Source: Photobacterium alginatilyticum (lineage in GTDB: Bacteria; Pseudomonadota; Gammaproteobacteria; Enterobacterales; Vibrionaceae). From it: a DNA stretch of 64,000 nucleotides. The position numbers and the translations under genes are program-made. The notes under the pieces are model-generated. The model worked only from the letters and a program-made list of their open reading frames with translations. It was not told the origin of the DNA and did no database searches. The stretch lies in the NCBI RefSeq assembly GCF_009910675.1, contig NZ_RSEJ01000020.1, positions 1 through 64,000 on the forward strand, given 5' to 3'. Positions within the stretch are counted from its first letter, which is position 1. Every line of letters begins with the position of its first letter. Positions 7,338 to 16,007 of the stretch are shown one piece after another.

Positions 7338-10300
7338 ATGAAAATTCTAGCGCTACGCGGCGAGAACCTTGCCAGCTTACAACATAAATTCGAGATAGAT
7401 TTTGCCCATGGGCGTCTCGGTGACGCCGGGCTATTCGCCATCACCGGCAAGACGGGAGCCGGCAAGTCCACCTTGCTGGATGCCATATGCCTGGCTCTCT
7501 TTGACCGCATTCCCCGGTTGCAATCGAACAAGAAAAATGATGCCGAGATTGGCCGTGATGACGATGCCAGCCGTATTAAGGCCAATGATGTTCGCAGTAT
7601 TTTGTCCCGCGGCAAGGCGGAAGGCTTTGCCGAGGTTGATTTCGTCGCCAATGACGGTAGCCACTGGCGTGCCCATTGGCATGTTCGCCGTGCCCGGGGC
7701 CGTGCCGAGGGACGGATCCAGGCATCGGAACAGTGGCTGGAAAACCTTGAAACCGGCCAGCGCTTTGCCGGCAAGAAGCAAGAGCTGCAAGCGGAAATTG
7801 AACATCTGGTCGGCTTGACCTTTGAGCAGTTTCGCCGTGCCGTGATGCTGCCACAGGGGGAGTTTGCCGCGTTCCTTAAAGCCGGTGCCGATGAGCGTGC
7901 CGCTTTGCTTGAGCGAATGACGGGAGGCGAGATTTATGGCCGCCTGTCGGTGGCAGCCTATGAGCGTGCCCGCGAGGAAAAGCAGCGCCTTGAACAACTG
8001 CAGGCCCAACTGGGGGATATCGAGATCCTGGATGAAGCCCAGCAGGCAGAGCTGAATCAGCAACTGGAGCAGGCCCGCGAAGCATTGACCGCTAAAGAAG
8101 ATGCATTGGCGGCGCTGACCCGGCACCAGCAAACACTGGACTTAGAAGCGCAGCTCGATAATCAGTTCGCCGAGGCAAAGCAGGCACAGCAAGCCGCGCA
8201 GCTTGCAATGGATGAGGCGGCACCGCGTCATCAGCAACTGGAGCAAATTGCCAAGGCGCAGCCGGCACGGGGCGACTTTACTTTGCTGCAGCAGACACAG
8301 CTGCAGCTAAACAAGCTGACCAGTGCGATGGAGAAAGCGAGGGCTTCGCTCAGCCATGACAGCCAGCAATTGCTGAATGCCGATGGTGAAGTGGATAAAG
8401 CCAGGCTGGCCCATCAACAGCAGCAACAGCATTGGGAAGCATTGGCACCTAAGCTGAAGCAGGCGGTGGTCCTGGATGAGCAGGTAGCGGCCAGCCAGCG
8501 TCAGCTTGAAGCCCTCGAGCGTGATTTTCAGGCGATTCAGCAGGAAAGTCAGCAACAGCATCAGGCCCTGGTTGAAAAGCAGCAGCAACAGCAGCAGCTG
8601 GCACGTCGCCAGCACCAGTTAATGTTGATGCTGGAACAACACCGTGAACTGGCGGGGGTGGCCGAGCAATATCAGCCGGTGCTGGATAACTTGGATCAGT
8701 ACCTGTCTGCCCACCATACCCTGACGCGTTTATCCCGCGAGCAGCAACAGATCCACTTTGAGCAGCAAAACCATGACCGAAATGTCGCGGTATTGAATCA
8801 GCAACAGGCGGAAGTTAACGAGCAACTGGGTTATATCAACCAGCAGCTCACGGCAATGGATGTGGCCGCGGTTGAACAGGCTGTCAACGATAACCAGAAA
8901 CGTTATGGCGAAAAGCAGGTTGAGCTGGATACGCTGCGCCAGGCCATGGCGGGCACCAAAGAGTGGTCAGGGCTATTGGAGCAGCTGGACAAGCTTAATG
9001 CCGAGCACAAAGAGCTGAGTGAGATCAGCCAGAAAATCGAGCAGCGCCTGACTGAAATCCTGCCGGAAATGGGCGAGTTGCAGACCCGCTATCAAGAAGC
9101 CGAGCAGCAGCTGCAACAAAGCATGGCGGTAGTGAACCTGACAGAATACCGCAGTCAGCTAGCGCCGGATTCTCCGTGCCCGCTTTGTGGTTCGTTGGAT
9201 CACCCGTATGTCGACCAACACCCGGTGGTAGAAGGCTTGCTGCACAGTCAGCAACAGCGCCTGCGTGAGTTGCAGCAACAGTTGCAGTCAGGCGAAGGGG
9301 AACGCCGTCATCTGCAACAGCAGTTGCCGCAGTGTCAGCAGCGCCTGACGGTGATTGAACACGAACAGGCACGTTTTCGTGCCTACAGCGATCAGCTGGT
9401 GGAGCAATTACTGACCGTGTTCAAGCAACTGGAGATAGAGCAGCAGATGGCGACGACGCCATCGGCCTCTCAGCTCAATGAACAGTTACGTCAGTGGCAG
9501 CAGGAGGCCGAGCAGGCCTATCGCGACATTCGCCAGTTGCAGCAGTCGATTGAACAGGCCCAGCATCAGTTACAGCAGGGGCGTCAGTTGCAGCATCAGC
9601 AGCAACAACTGCAACAGGCACAAAATGAAATCAAAGAGCACCAGCATCAACTTGAGCAGGCAGCGACGAAATGGAAGGAGCGCTTGCAGTCGATTGATAC
9701 TCAGCAACAGACTCAGCAGGCGATCCTGTCATCTCGTGCAGCCGCACTGAACGAGCAGCACGGTGGTGAGCAGTGGCGCGACATGCTTCACCAGCAGGGC
9801 GCAGAACAATATATCCAGCAGCTCAAGCAGCAGGTAGAGCAATATTTGGCAAACCAGAAAGCCTTGCAGGAGGTCGAGCAAGAGCGAGTAGCACTGGCTC
9901 CGCAACTGGCCGAGCTGGAAACCAGCCTGGCTGCCAGCCAAAAGCAACTGCAAGAATGGCAGCAAAAAGGCGAGCAGCTCCAACGCCAACTGCAGCACAC
10001 CTGGCAGCAGCGGGTTGAATTAATTGGCGAGCAGGAAACGCAACAGCTGGAGCAACAGGCTCAGACAATGCTTTCACAGGCGCAGCAGCAACTGACGGCT
10101 GCCGAACAAGCTCAGCGTCAGGCGGGCGAGGCCGTTGCCGCCGCGGATGCAGCGCTGAAAGGCTTGCAGCAGCAAGAGCAGGAAACGTCGGCAGCGCACC
10201 GCAAGGTGGTGTACGACTGGGTCGGCTGGCAGGAAAAGCTGGGACTGAATGAGCATGAGCTGATGCAATTGCTCAGCAAGGATGAGGCGTGGCTGGCAAC

Positions 10301-11153
10301 AGAACGTAGCGAGCTAAAAGCCATTGATGATGCCAACACCCAGGCTCAGAGTGTTGTTAGTGAGCGTCAGCGATCAGTCGAGCAGCATAGCGAGTTGGCA
10401 GGCATTGCACGTCAGTGGTTGAGCTCGCATCACATCGGCCTGCCGGTAACACCTGGTGATGAGTCCGAGGTGGTTGATGCAGATACTGAGGTGATGGCAA
10501 TTAGCGAAGTTCGCCAGCAATGGCAGCAGGATAAAACGGCATTGGATGAGCAAGTATTCCAGCTTCGCCAGCGGTTAACGGCAGCCGAGCATGCCTTGAG
10601 GCAAGCCGGTGAGCTCACCGAGAAACTGGCTGCCCAGCAAAAACAGACGGAACTCTGGCTACAGATGAGCGAGCTGATCGGTTCGGCCACCGGCAATAAA
10701 TTCCGTACCCTGGCCCAAGGGCTGACCCTGCAGCAGTTGGTGATCCTGGCAAACGAGCACTTGCAGGATCTCGCCCCGCGTTATGCGCTGCAGCCTGTAC
10801 CGGGCAGCCCGCTGGCGCTGCAGGTGATCGACCATGATATGGGGGATGAGATCCGGAGCGTAGAATCGTTATCGGGCGGTGAAAGCTTCCTGGTATCTCT
10901 GGCCCTCGCGCTGGCACTGGCATCGCTGGCAGCTGATACCCGCCAACTGGGATCGCTGTTTATTGATGAGGGCTTCGGTACACTGGATCCGGACAGTCTC
11001 GAAATGGCGCTGGCCTGCCTTGATGCCCTTCAGGCGGATGGCCGTCAAATCGGGGTGATCTCTCATGTCGGCACCCTGGTTGAACGCATCGGGGTGCAGG
11101 TTGCCGTTGAGGCACAGGGTGGCGGCAGAAGCAAGATTGCTATCAGGGGTTAA
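7338..11153 (+). CDS. sbcC: Exonuclease subunit SbcC
   Basis: SbcC is the Rad50-type ATPase that holds SbcD and bridges DNA ends. Walker A GKTGAGKST is at residues 37-45; the zinc hook CPLC sits at Cys614-Cys617, almost exactly mid-chain; the C-terminal half ends with the ABC signature LSGGESFLVSLALA and Walker B LFIDEGFGTLD. Between these lie two long coiled coils. At 1271 residues it is clearly longer than the E. coli protein (about 1050), and the arms are extremely glutamine-rich, with runs such as EKQQQQQQL. Reading frame and motifs are intact throughout, so this is a lengthened coiled coil, not a fusion. Confidence 0.97.
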   Translation: MKILALRGENLASLQHKFEIDFAHGRLGDAGLFAITGKTGAGKSTLLDAICLALFDRIPRLQSNKKNDAEIGRDDDASRIKANDVRSILSRGKAEGFAEVDFVANDGSHWRAHWHVRRARGRAEGRIQASEQWLENLETGQRFAGKKQELQAEIEHLVGLTFEQFRRAVMLPQGEFAAFLKAGADERAALLERMTGGEIYGRLSVAAYERAREEKQRLEQLQAQLGDIEILDEAQQAELNQQLEQAREALTAKEDALAALTRHQQTLDLEAQLDNQFAEAKQAQQAAQLAMDEAAPRHQQLEQIAKAQPARGDFTLLQQTQLQLNKLTSAMEKARASLSHDSQQLLNADGEVDKARLAHQQQQQHWEALAPKLKQAVVLDEQVAASQRQLEALERDFQAIQQESQQQHQALVEKQQQQQQLARRQHQLMLMLEQHRELAGVAEQYQPVLDNLDQYLSAHHTLTRLSREQQQIHFEQQNHDRNVAVLNQQQAEVNEQLGYINQQLTAMDVAAVEQAVNDNQKRYGEKQVELDTLRQAMAGTKEWSGLLEQLDKLNAEHKELSEISQKIEQRLTEILPEMGELQTRYQEAEQQLQQSMAVVNLTEYRSQLAPDSPCPLCGSLDHPYVDQHPVVEGLLHSQQQRLRELQQQLQSGEGERRHLQQQLPQCQQRLTVIEHEQARFRAYSDQLVEQLLTVFKQLEIEQQMATTPSASQLNEQLRQWQQEAEQAYRDIRQLQQSIEQAQHQLQQGRQLQHQQQQLQQAQNEIKEHQHQLEQAATKWKERLQSIDTQQQTQQAILSSRAAALNEQHGGEQWRDMLHQQGAEQYIQQLKQQVEQYLANQKALQEVEQERVALAPQLAELETSLAASQKQLQEWQQKGEQLQRQLQHTWQQRVELIGEQETQQLEQQAQTMLSQAQQQLTAAEQAQRQAGEAVAAADAALKGLQQQEQETSAAHRKVVYDWVGWQEKLGLNEHELMQLLSKDEAWLATERSELKAIDDANTQAQSVVSERQRSVEQHSELAGIARQWLSSHHIGLPVTPGDESEVVDADTEVMAISEVRQQWQQDKTALDEQVFQLRQRLTAAEHALRQAGELTEKLAAQQKQTELWLQMSELIGSATGNKFRTLAQGLTLQQLVILANEHLQDLAPRYALQPVPGSPLALQVIDHDMGDEIRSVESLSGGESFLVSLALALALASLAADTRQLGSLFIDEGFGTLDPDSLEMALACLDALQADGRQIGVISHVGTLVERIGVQVAVEAQGGGRSKIAIRG

Positions 11154-11184
11154 TCGGAAGTTTGATAAGGCACTGATATAGAAA

Positions 11185-11257
11185 GTGTCGATATGACACG
11201 ATAAGAGAGTCGTTGCATTCATAAATGTTAAACATAGGGTGACGCTTTTATCGTGTC
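11185..11257. promoter_or_regulatory. Overlapping inverted repeats between sbcC and phoB
   Basis: GACACGATAA (11195-11204) can pair with GTGTC just before it (11185-11189) or with a perfect ten-base complement TTATCGTGTC at 11248-11257. The two pairings exclude each other. It could be a protein site or a switch acting on read-through RNA from sbcC. Confidence 0.4.
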
Positions 11258-11275
11258 GGGTCACAAAAGTGTCAT
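11258..11275 (+). promoter_or_regulatory. Pho box upstream of phoB
   Basis: GGGTCAC-AAAA-GTGTCAT fits the PhoB box layout of two seven-base direct repeats (consensus CTGTCAT) spaced by an A/T-rich four. It ends 54 bases before the phoB ATG and implies autoregulation. Confidence 0.7.
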
Positions 11276-11329
11276 AATAAGAACACATAATGACGCTCGA
11301 CAGACAACAACGACTAGGTATAGATCACT

Positions 11330-12019
11330 ATGGTAAGACGGATTCTTGTAGTAGAAGACGAAGCACCAATCCGCGAGATGTTGTGTTTCGTTCTCGAACA
11401 AAAGGGATATGAGGCCATCGAGGCCGAGGACTATGATACGGCGCTGGAAAAAATCTGTGAACCTTATCCGGAGTTAGTGCTGCTGGACTGGATGTTGCCT
11501 GGAGGCTCGGGGATCAACCTGATCAAACACCTCAAGCGTGATGAAATGACCCGCCAGATCCCGGTGGTCATGCTAACGGCCCGCGGTGAAGAAGAAGACA
11601 AGGTGCGCGGCCTTGAAGTCGGCGCCGATGATTACATCACCAAGCCGTTTTCGCCCAAAGAGCTGATGGCTCGCCTGAAGGCCGTTATGCGCCGCGTCTC
11701 ACCCACTTCGCTGGATGATGTGATTGATGTACATGGCCTGAAGCTGGATCCGGTTTCTCACCGCGTGACGTCTAATGAAGAGCCGCTGGATATGGGGCCG
11801 ACCGAGTTCAAGATGCTGCATTTCTTTATGACCCACCAGGAGCGTGTCTACAGCCGCGAGCAGTTGCTGAACAATGTGTGGGGAACCAATGTGTACGTTG
11901 AAGACCGTACGGTCGATGTTCATATTCGTCGTCTGCGAAAAGCCCTTGAAACCGGCGGACACGATAAAATGGTACAAACGGTGCGTGGCGCGGGATACCG
12001 GTTCTCCACCCGTCTGTAA
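11330..12019 (+). CDS. phoB: Phosphate regulon response regulator PhoB
   Basis: PhoB activates phosphate-starvation genes by binding Pho boxes. The receiver domain shows the acidic pair Glu9-Asp10, the phosphorylated Asp53 (LLDWMLPG), Thr83 and Lys105 (ITKPFSPKE). The C-terminal winged-helix domain carries the recognition region TVDVHIRRLRKAL and ends GAGYRFSTRL. The 229-residue length is standard. phoR follows after 78 bases on the same strand. A Pho box precedes the gene. Confidence 0.98.
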   Translation: MVRRILVVEDEAPIREMLCFVLEQKGYEAIEAEDYDTALEKICEPYPELVLLDWMLPGGSGINLIKHLKRDEMTRQIPVVMLTARGEEEDKVRGLEVGADDYITKPFSPKELMARLKAVMRRVSPTSLDDVIDVHGLKLDPVSHRVTSNEEPLDMGPTEFKMLHFFMTHQERVYSREQLLNNVWGTNVYVEDRTVDVHIRRLRKALETGGHDKMVQTVRGAGYRFSTRL

Positions 12020-12097
12020 GCCGTGGTTAACGAATAAGTACTGAGCTTGGAACATACACGGGAGCGAGCGAAAGCTTCCGCTGAGATGGAGTGGTAG

Positions 12098-13402
12098 ATG
12101 GTTGAACGGCTGTCGTGGAAAAAGCTGGTCTGGGAACTGGCCTTTTTCTACTTGCCCTGGATAGGATTGGGTCTGGTTTTTGGATACATGCCCTGGTTTT
12201 TGCTGGTGGCGACCTGGATCCAGTTGATCTGGCATTTTCATAATCAGCTGAAAATGTCCGACTGGCTGTGGAAAGAGCGCAGCCTGACCCCCCCTTCCGG
12301 CTCGGGCAGCTGGGAGCCCTTGTTCAACGGTATTTACCGCTTGCAGCAACGCAACCGTCGCCGCCGTAAAGAGCTGGCTACGCTGATCCGCCGTTTCCGT
12401 AACGGTGCCGAATCGCTTCCTGATGCGGTTGTGGTCTTTCGCAGTGAAGGCAATATCGTCTGGTGTAACAAGCTGGCCCAGCACCTGTTGGGGTTCCGCT
12501 GGCCGGACGATGCCGGACAGCCTATCAGTAACTTGCTGCGAAGCCCGGACTTTGTACGCTATCTGGCGAAACAGTCTTTTGATACCCCGCTGGAAATCAC
12601 CTCGCCGCTTAATTATGACCGCACGCTGGAGCTGAGGATCATGCATTACACCGAGGGTGAGTACCTGATGGTGGTGCGGGATGTTTCGCAGGTCAAGCAG
12701 CTTGAGGGCATGCGCCGCAACTTCTTTGCCAATGTCTCTCATGAGCTGCGAACACCGATGACGGTGCTGCAGGGTTACCTCGAAATGTCGAAAGATCCGG
12801 AAATGCTGGTTGGGCCGATGTGGGACAAGGCGCACGGCGTGATGACGGAGCAGCTGCTTCGGATGAACTCGCTTGTTGAACAGCTGTTGACCTTGTCCAA
12901 GATCGAGGCGGCACCGAATATTGAGTTGGAAGAGACCATTGATGTACCGTCTATGCTTGATATTCTTGAAAAAGAAGCCATCTCCCTGAGCGGTGGTGAC
13001 GAGCATCTGTTTAGCTTTGATATTGATAGCTCATTGAAGGTCTTGGGCGATGAAGACCAGTTGCGCAGCGCGATTTCCAACCTCGTTTATAATGCAGTGA
13101 AACACACGCCAAAGAATGCCAAAGTGTCGGTGCGCTGGTACTTATCTGCAACCGGGCCTCGCCTGGAAGTGACAGATAGCGGTGAAGGCATTGAGCCGCA
13201 GCATATTCACCGTCTGACTGAGCGTTTTTACCGGGTGGACAAGGCCCGCTCGCGAGAGACGGGCGGTAGCGGTCTGGGGCTGGCGATTGTCAAACATGCC
13301 CTGAGCCATCATGACTCGCAGCTGGAAATTGAAAGTGTTGTCGGTGAAGGCAGTACCTTCTCCTTTACGCTTCCGCAGAGGCTGGTGGCAGAAGCGGCCT
13401 AG
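12098..13402 (+). CDS. phoR: Phosphate regulon sensor histidine kinase PhoR
   Basis: PhoR phosphorylates PhoB when phosphate is short and dephosphorylates it when Pst/PhoU report plenty. Two hydrophobic N-terminal segments (about residues 10-45), a charged linker and a PAS-like domain (about 95-200) precede the kinase core. The phosphorylated His215 lies in SHELRTPMTVLQGYLE; the ATP-binding N, G1 and G2 boxes are seen as NAVKHTP, DSGEGI and TGGSGLGLAIV. The ribosome-binding site GGAG is well placed. At 434 residues it matches the family, including the absence of a sizeable periplasmic sensor. Confidence 0.97.
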   Translation: MVERLSWKKLVWELAFFYLPWIGLGLVFGYMPWFLLVATWIQLIWHFHNQLKMSDWLWKERSLTPPSGSGSWEPLFNGIYRLQQRNRRRRKELATLIRRFRNGAESLPDAVVVFRSEGNIVWCNKLAQHLLGFRWPDDAGQPISNLLRSPDFVRYLAKQSFDTPLEITSPLNYDRTLELRIMHYTEGEYLMVVRDVSQVKQLEGMRRNFFANVSHELRTPMTVLQGYLEMSKDPEMLVGPMWDKAHGVMTEQLLRMNSLVEQLLTLSKIEAAPNIELEETIDVPSMLDILEKEAISLSGGDEHLFSFDIDSSLKVLGDEDQLRSAISNLVYNAVKHTPKNAKVSVRWYLSATGPRLEVTDSGEGIEPQHIHRLTERFYRVDKARSRETGGSGLGLAIVKHALSHHDSQLEIESVVGEGSTFSFTLPQRLVAEAA

Positions 13403-13427
13403 CTTTGCGAGCAAAAATATTGAAGAT

Positions 13428-13449
13428 AGCGGCCCTCGGGCCGCTTTTG
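13428..13449 (+). terminator. Terminator after phoR
   Basis: AGCGGCC-CTCG-GGCCGCT followed by TTTTG. It lies only 52 bases before the pstS start codon, so pstS may have its own promoter or rely on partial read-through. Confidence 0.75.
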
Positions 13450-13500
13450 TCGTTACTGTTTCTACCGTTGTCACTATCTTGAAAGGGAATACCTGAACTT

Positions 13501-14484
13501 ATGACAAGCCTGTACCGTAAACTTGGATATCTGCTGGCTCTGTTCGGTAGCCTGGCAGCTGCTGCGGCCGATGACGAACTGGCCGAGTACCATAAGGTCC
13601 GCGGTGTTTCCGGCACTTTGTCATCGGTTGGCTCTGATACGTTTGCCAACCTGATGACCTACTGGTCAGAAGAGTTCAAGCGGCTGTATCCGAATGTGAA
13701 TGTGCAGGTACAGGCGGCAGGCTCGTCAACGGCCCCGACGGCCTTGACCGAGGCGACCGCCCAGCTCGGGCCGATGAGCCGGATGATGAAGGCCAAGGAA
13801 ATCGAGGCGTTTGAGCATGAGTATGGCTATCAGCCGATGGCTGTCAGGGTGGCGATTGATGCGCTGGCGGTTTTTGTTCATGAAGATAACCCGCTGGCGG
13901 GGATCAGCTTCAACCAGCTTGATGCTATCTATTCGCGGACACTGCGCTGCGGTGGGACCGAGCCGATCACCCGCTGGGGACTGCTGGGCCTGACAGGAAG
14001 CTGGGCTCATCGTGATATTCAGCTATTTGGCCGTAACTCGGTATCGGGCACCTATGGTTATTTTAAACAGCGTGCCCTGTGTCAGGGGGACTTTCGCAAT
14101 AATGTTAACGAACAGCCGGGCTCGGCATCGGTCGTGCAGTCGGTATCGAGTTCCCTGAACTCTATTGGCTATTCGGGCATCGGGTATAAAACCACAGGGA
14201 TCCGGGCTATTCCTGTTGCCAGGGAAGAGGGCGGTGACTACGTTGAAGCCTCGATTGAAAACTCGCTTAACGGCAGCTATCCGCTGGCGCGTTACCTGTA
14301 CATTTATGTCAACAAGCACCCGAACAAGCCCATGCCGCAATTGGAGGCCGAGTTCATTAAGTTCATCCTTTCGCGCTTTGGCCAGGATATGGTTGAAAAA
14401 GACGGCTATGTCCCGCTTTCTGCTGCCATCGTTTCGGCTGATTTGGCGCAGCTTGGGTTGAACGACAGCGCTCAGCCAGACTAA
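13501..14484 (+). CDS. pstS: PstS-family phosphate-binding protein
   Basis: This is the periplasmic phosphate receptor of the Pst ABC importer. A signal peptide runs to about residue 22 (LLALFGSLAAAAA). Phosphate-contacting motifs include VGSDTFANL, AAGSSTAPTAL, and the GRNSVSGTYGYFKQ segment. It belongs to the shorter Vibrio/Pseudomonas PstS type rather than the E. coli 346-residue type. It stands between phoR and the converging ppx, separated from pstCAB by ppx, ppk and an ACT-domain gene. The promoter region holds only a degenerate Pho-box-like TTGTC repeat. Confidence 0.93.
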   Translation: MTSLYRKLGYLLALFGSLAAAAADDELAEYHKVRGVSGTLSSVGSDTFANLMTYWSEEFKRLYPNVNVQVQAAGSSTAPTALTEATAQLGPMSRMMKAKEIEAFEHEYGYQPMAVRVAIDALAVFVHEDNPLAGISFNQLDAIYSRTLRCGGTEPITRWGLLGLTGSWAHRDIQLFGRNSVSGTYGYFKQRALCQGDFRNNVNEQPGSASVVQSVSSSLNSIGYSGIGYKTTGIRAIPVAREEGGDYVEASIENSLNGSYPLARYLYIYVNKHPNKPMPQLEAEFIKFILSRFGQDMVEKDGYVPLSAAIVSADLAQLGLNDSAQPD

Positions 14485-14507
14485 CCCAAGCTGAAGCGTT
14501 CCAGAAC

Positions 14508-16007
14508 TTAAGAGCTAATGGCCAGCTGCCAGCCGGCTTTGGCCCAATACTCCTGTTCCTGCCGTAAATCGGCCGCCAGTAGCTTGTTACTGGCTTCCCA
14601 GTCTTCTGGTAGCGTAAGCTGCCAGCTTTCTTTATTGGCTTCGACCTTAATATCCGGTAGCGGCTCCTCGTTACGCTGGCCGTTAAGTGCCACAGCAAGC
14701 CGCAAGGTACGGATCAGCGGATAGAGGTGCTTACGTTTGTAGATACTGAGTTCCGGCATCTCTTCCAGTTTGAGTGATTTGCGCTGAAAGCGAACCAGGG
14801 TCGCCAGCACCGTCTGTTGTTCGAGGTTAAATCCCGGCATGGTACTAAAGCGCAGCAGGTAGGCGGAATGGCGGTGGAACCCCGGATAACTGATGCTAAG
14901 CCCGGCCTCATGGAGCAAGGCGCCCCAGCCCAGCAGTGTCAACAGCTCGGATTTGGTCAGCCCGGGCTGTGGCTCGATCTGGTTATAGAGATATTCGGCA
15001 GTATCCTTGACCCGCTTGGCCTGAGCCATATCGACGTTATATTGGGTTGCCATCGCATCGGCGGTACGGGTACGGATATCGCTGTGGCGAAACCGGTCTT
15101 CCATCTCATACAGCAGCCCTTCACGAAGCGCACCATCGGAAAAACGCATCTCGTCTATTTTCAATGAACTGAAAACCGCATCAAGGATGGCAACGCCGGC
15201 GGCAAAAACCGGTTTGCGATCATCGCTCAGCCCCGGTAAATCTAGCTCGTCGGCATTTTTGACGCTGAGTATTTTGTCTGTCAGCTGGCCGAGACGCTTG
15301 CCGGTGATAATGCCGTCATTGTAGCCCTGACCGATCAGGACTTCCCGGATCGCCTTGATGGTGCCGGATGAACCGACGGCGTACTGCCAGCCTTTGTTGC
15401 GGTACTGGTTGGCAATGCTTTCCATTTTCTGCTGGGCAGCCAGCTTCGCTGTTGCCATGTTCTTGGCACTGATTTTCCCTTTGGCAAAGTAGTGCTGGTT
15501 GTAGCTGACACATCCCATATGTTTGCTATAGAGCAGGTGGGTATCGAAATCTTCGCCGATCACCAGTTCGGTACTACCGCCGCCGATATCTATCACCAGC
15601 TTGCGGCCTTTTTCCGGCTGAGTATGGGCGACGCCGAGATAAATCAGGCGGGCCTCCTCGGTGCCCGGGATGATCTCGATAGGATAGGGGATGAGGCTTT
15701 CGGCGCGCTTGAGGAACACATGGACGTTTTGGGCCTGGCGCAAGGTATAGGTGGCAGCAATACGGACATTTTCCGGCTCGAAACCCTGCAGGCGCTCGGC
15801 AAACATGGCCAGGCAGTTGAGGCCGCGTTGGATCGCGGCCTGGTTGAGGTTGTGGTGTTCGTCGAGTCCGGAGGCTAGCTGAACCCGCTGCTTATGGCGG
15901 CTGATAATTTGCAGGCTTTGCCCGATCACTCGGGCAACAACCATGTGGAAGCTGTTAGAGCCAATATCGATAGCCGCTATCTCGCGTGGACGTGGATTAT
16001 CAATCAT
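14508..16007 (-). CDS. ppx: Exopolyphosphatase
   Basis: PPX removes terminal phosphates from polyphosphate and belongs to the actin-fold PPX/GppA family, with IAAIDIGSNSFHMVVAR at the N-terminus and VIDIGGGSTELVIGE as the second phosphate-binding loop. The 499-residue length includes the C-terminal HD-like domain that separates full-length PPX from shorter forms. It overlaps the end of ppk by eight bases (ATGATTGA), indicating translational coupling. ppk-ppx is the classic polyphosphate operon. Confidence 0.95.
   Translation of the reverse strand: MIDNPRPREIAAIDIGSNSFHMVVARVIGQSLQIISRHKQRVQLASGLDEHHNLNQAAIQRGLNCLAMFAERLQGFEPENVRIAATYTLRQAQNVHVFLKRAESLIPYPIEIIPGTEEARLIYLGVAHTQPEKGRKLVIDIGGGSTELVIGEDFDTHLLYSKHMGCVSYNQHYFAKGKISAKNMATAKLAAQQKMESIANQYRNKGWQYAVGSSGTIKAIREVLIGQGYNDGIITGKRLGQLTDKILSVKNADELDLPGLSDDRKPVFAAGVAILDAVFSSLKIDEMRFSDGALREGLLYEMEDRFRHSDIRTRTADAMATQYNVDMAQAKRVKDTAEYLYNQIEPQPGLTKSELLTLLGWGALLHEAGLSISYPGFHRHSAYLLRFSTMPGFNLEQQTVLATLVRFQRKSLKLEEMPELSIYKRKHLYPLIRTLRLAVALNGQRNEEPLPDIKVEANKESWQLTLPEDWEASNKLLAADLRQEQEYWAKAGWQLAISS

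Noticed and set aside
8390..10200. CAG/CAA trinucleotide microsatellite in sbcC
   Set aside because: The Gln runs use mixed codons and are broken by coiled-coil residues; they are protein-level bias rather than a pure nucleotide repeat.
11699..13006. A 435-codon open frame on the minus strand over phoB and phoR
   Set aside because: It is antisense to two certain genes and its protein, rich in His, Gln and Arg, has no family features; codon structure of phoR explains it.
13450..13500. Pho box before pstS
   Set aside because: TTGTC words occur twice, but not at the 11-base spacing with a second good repeat; too weak to call.
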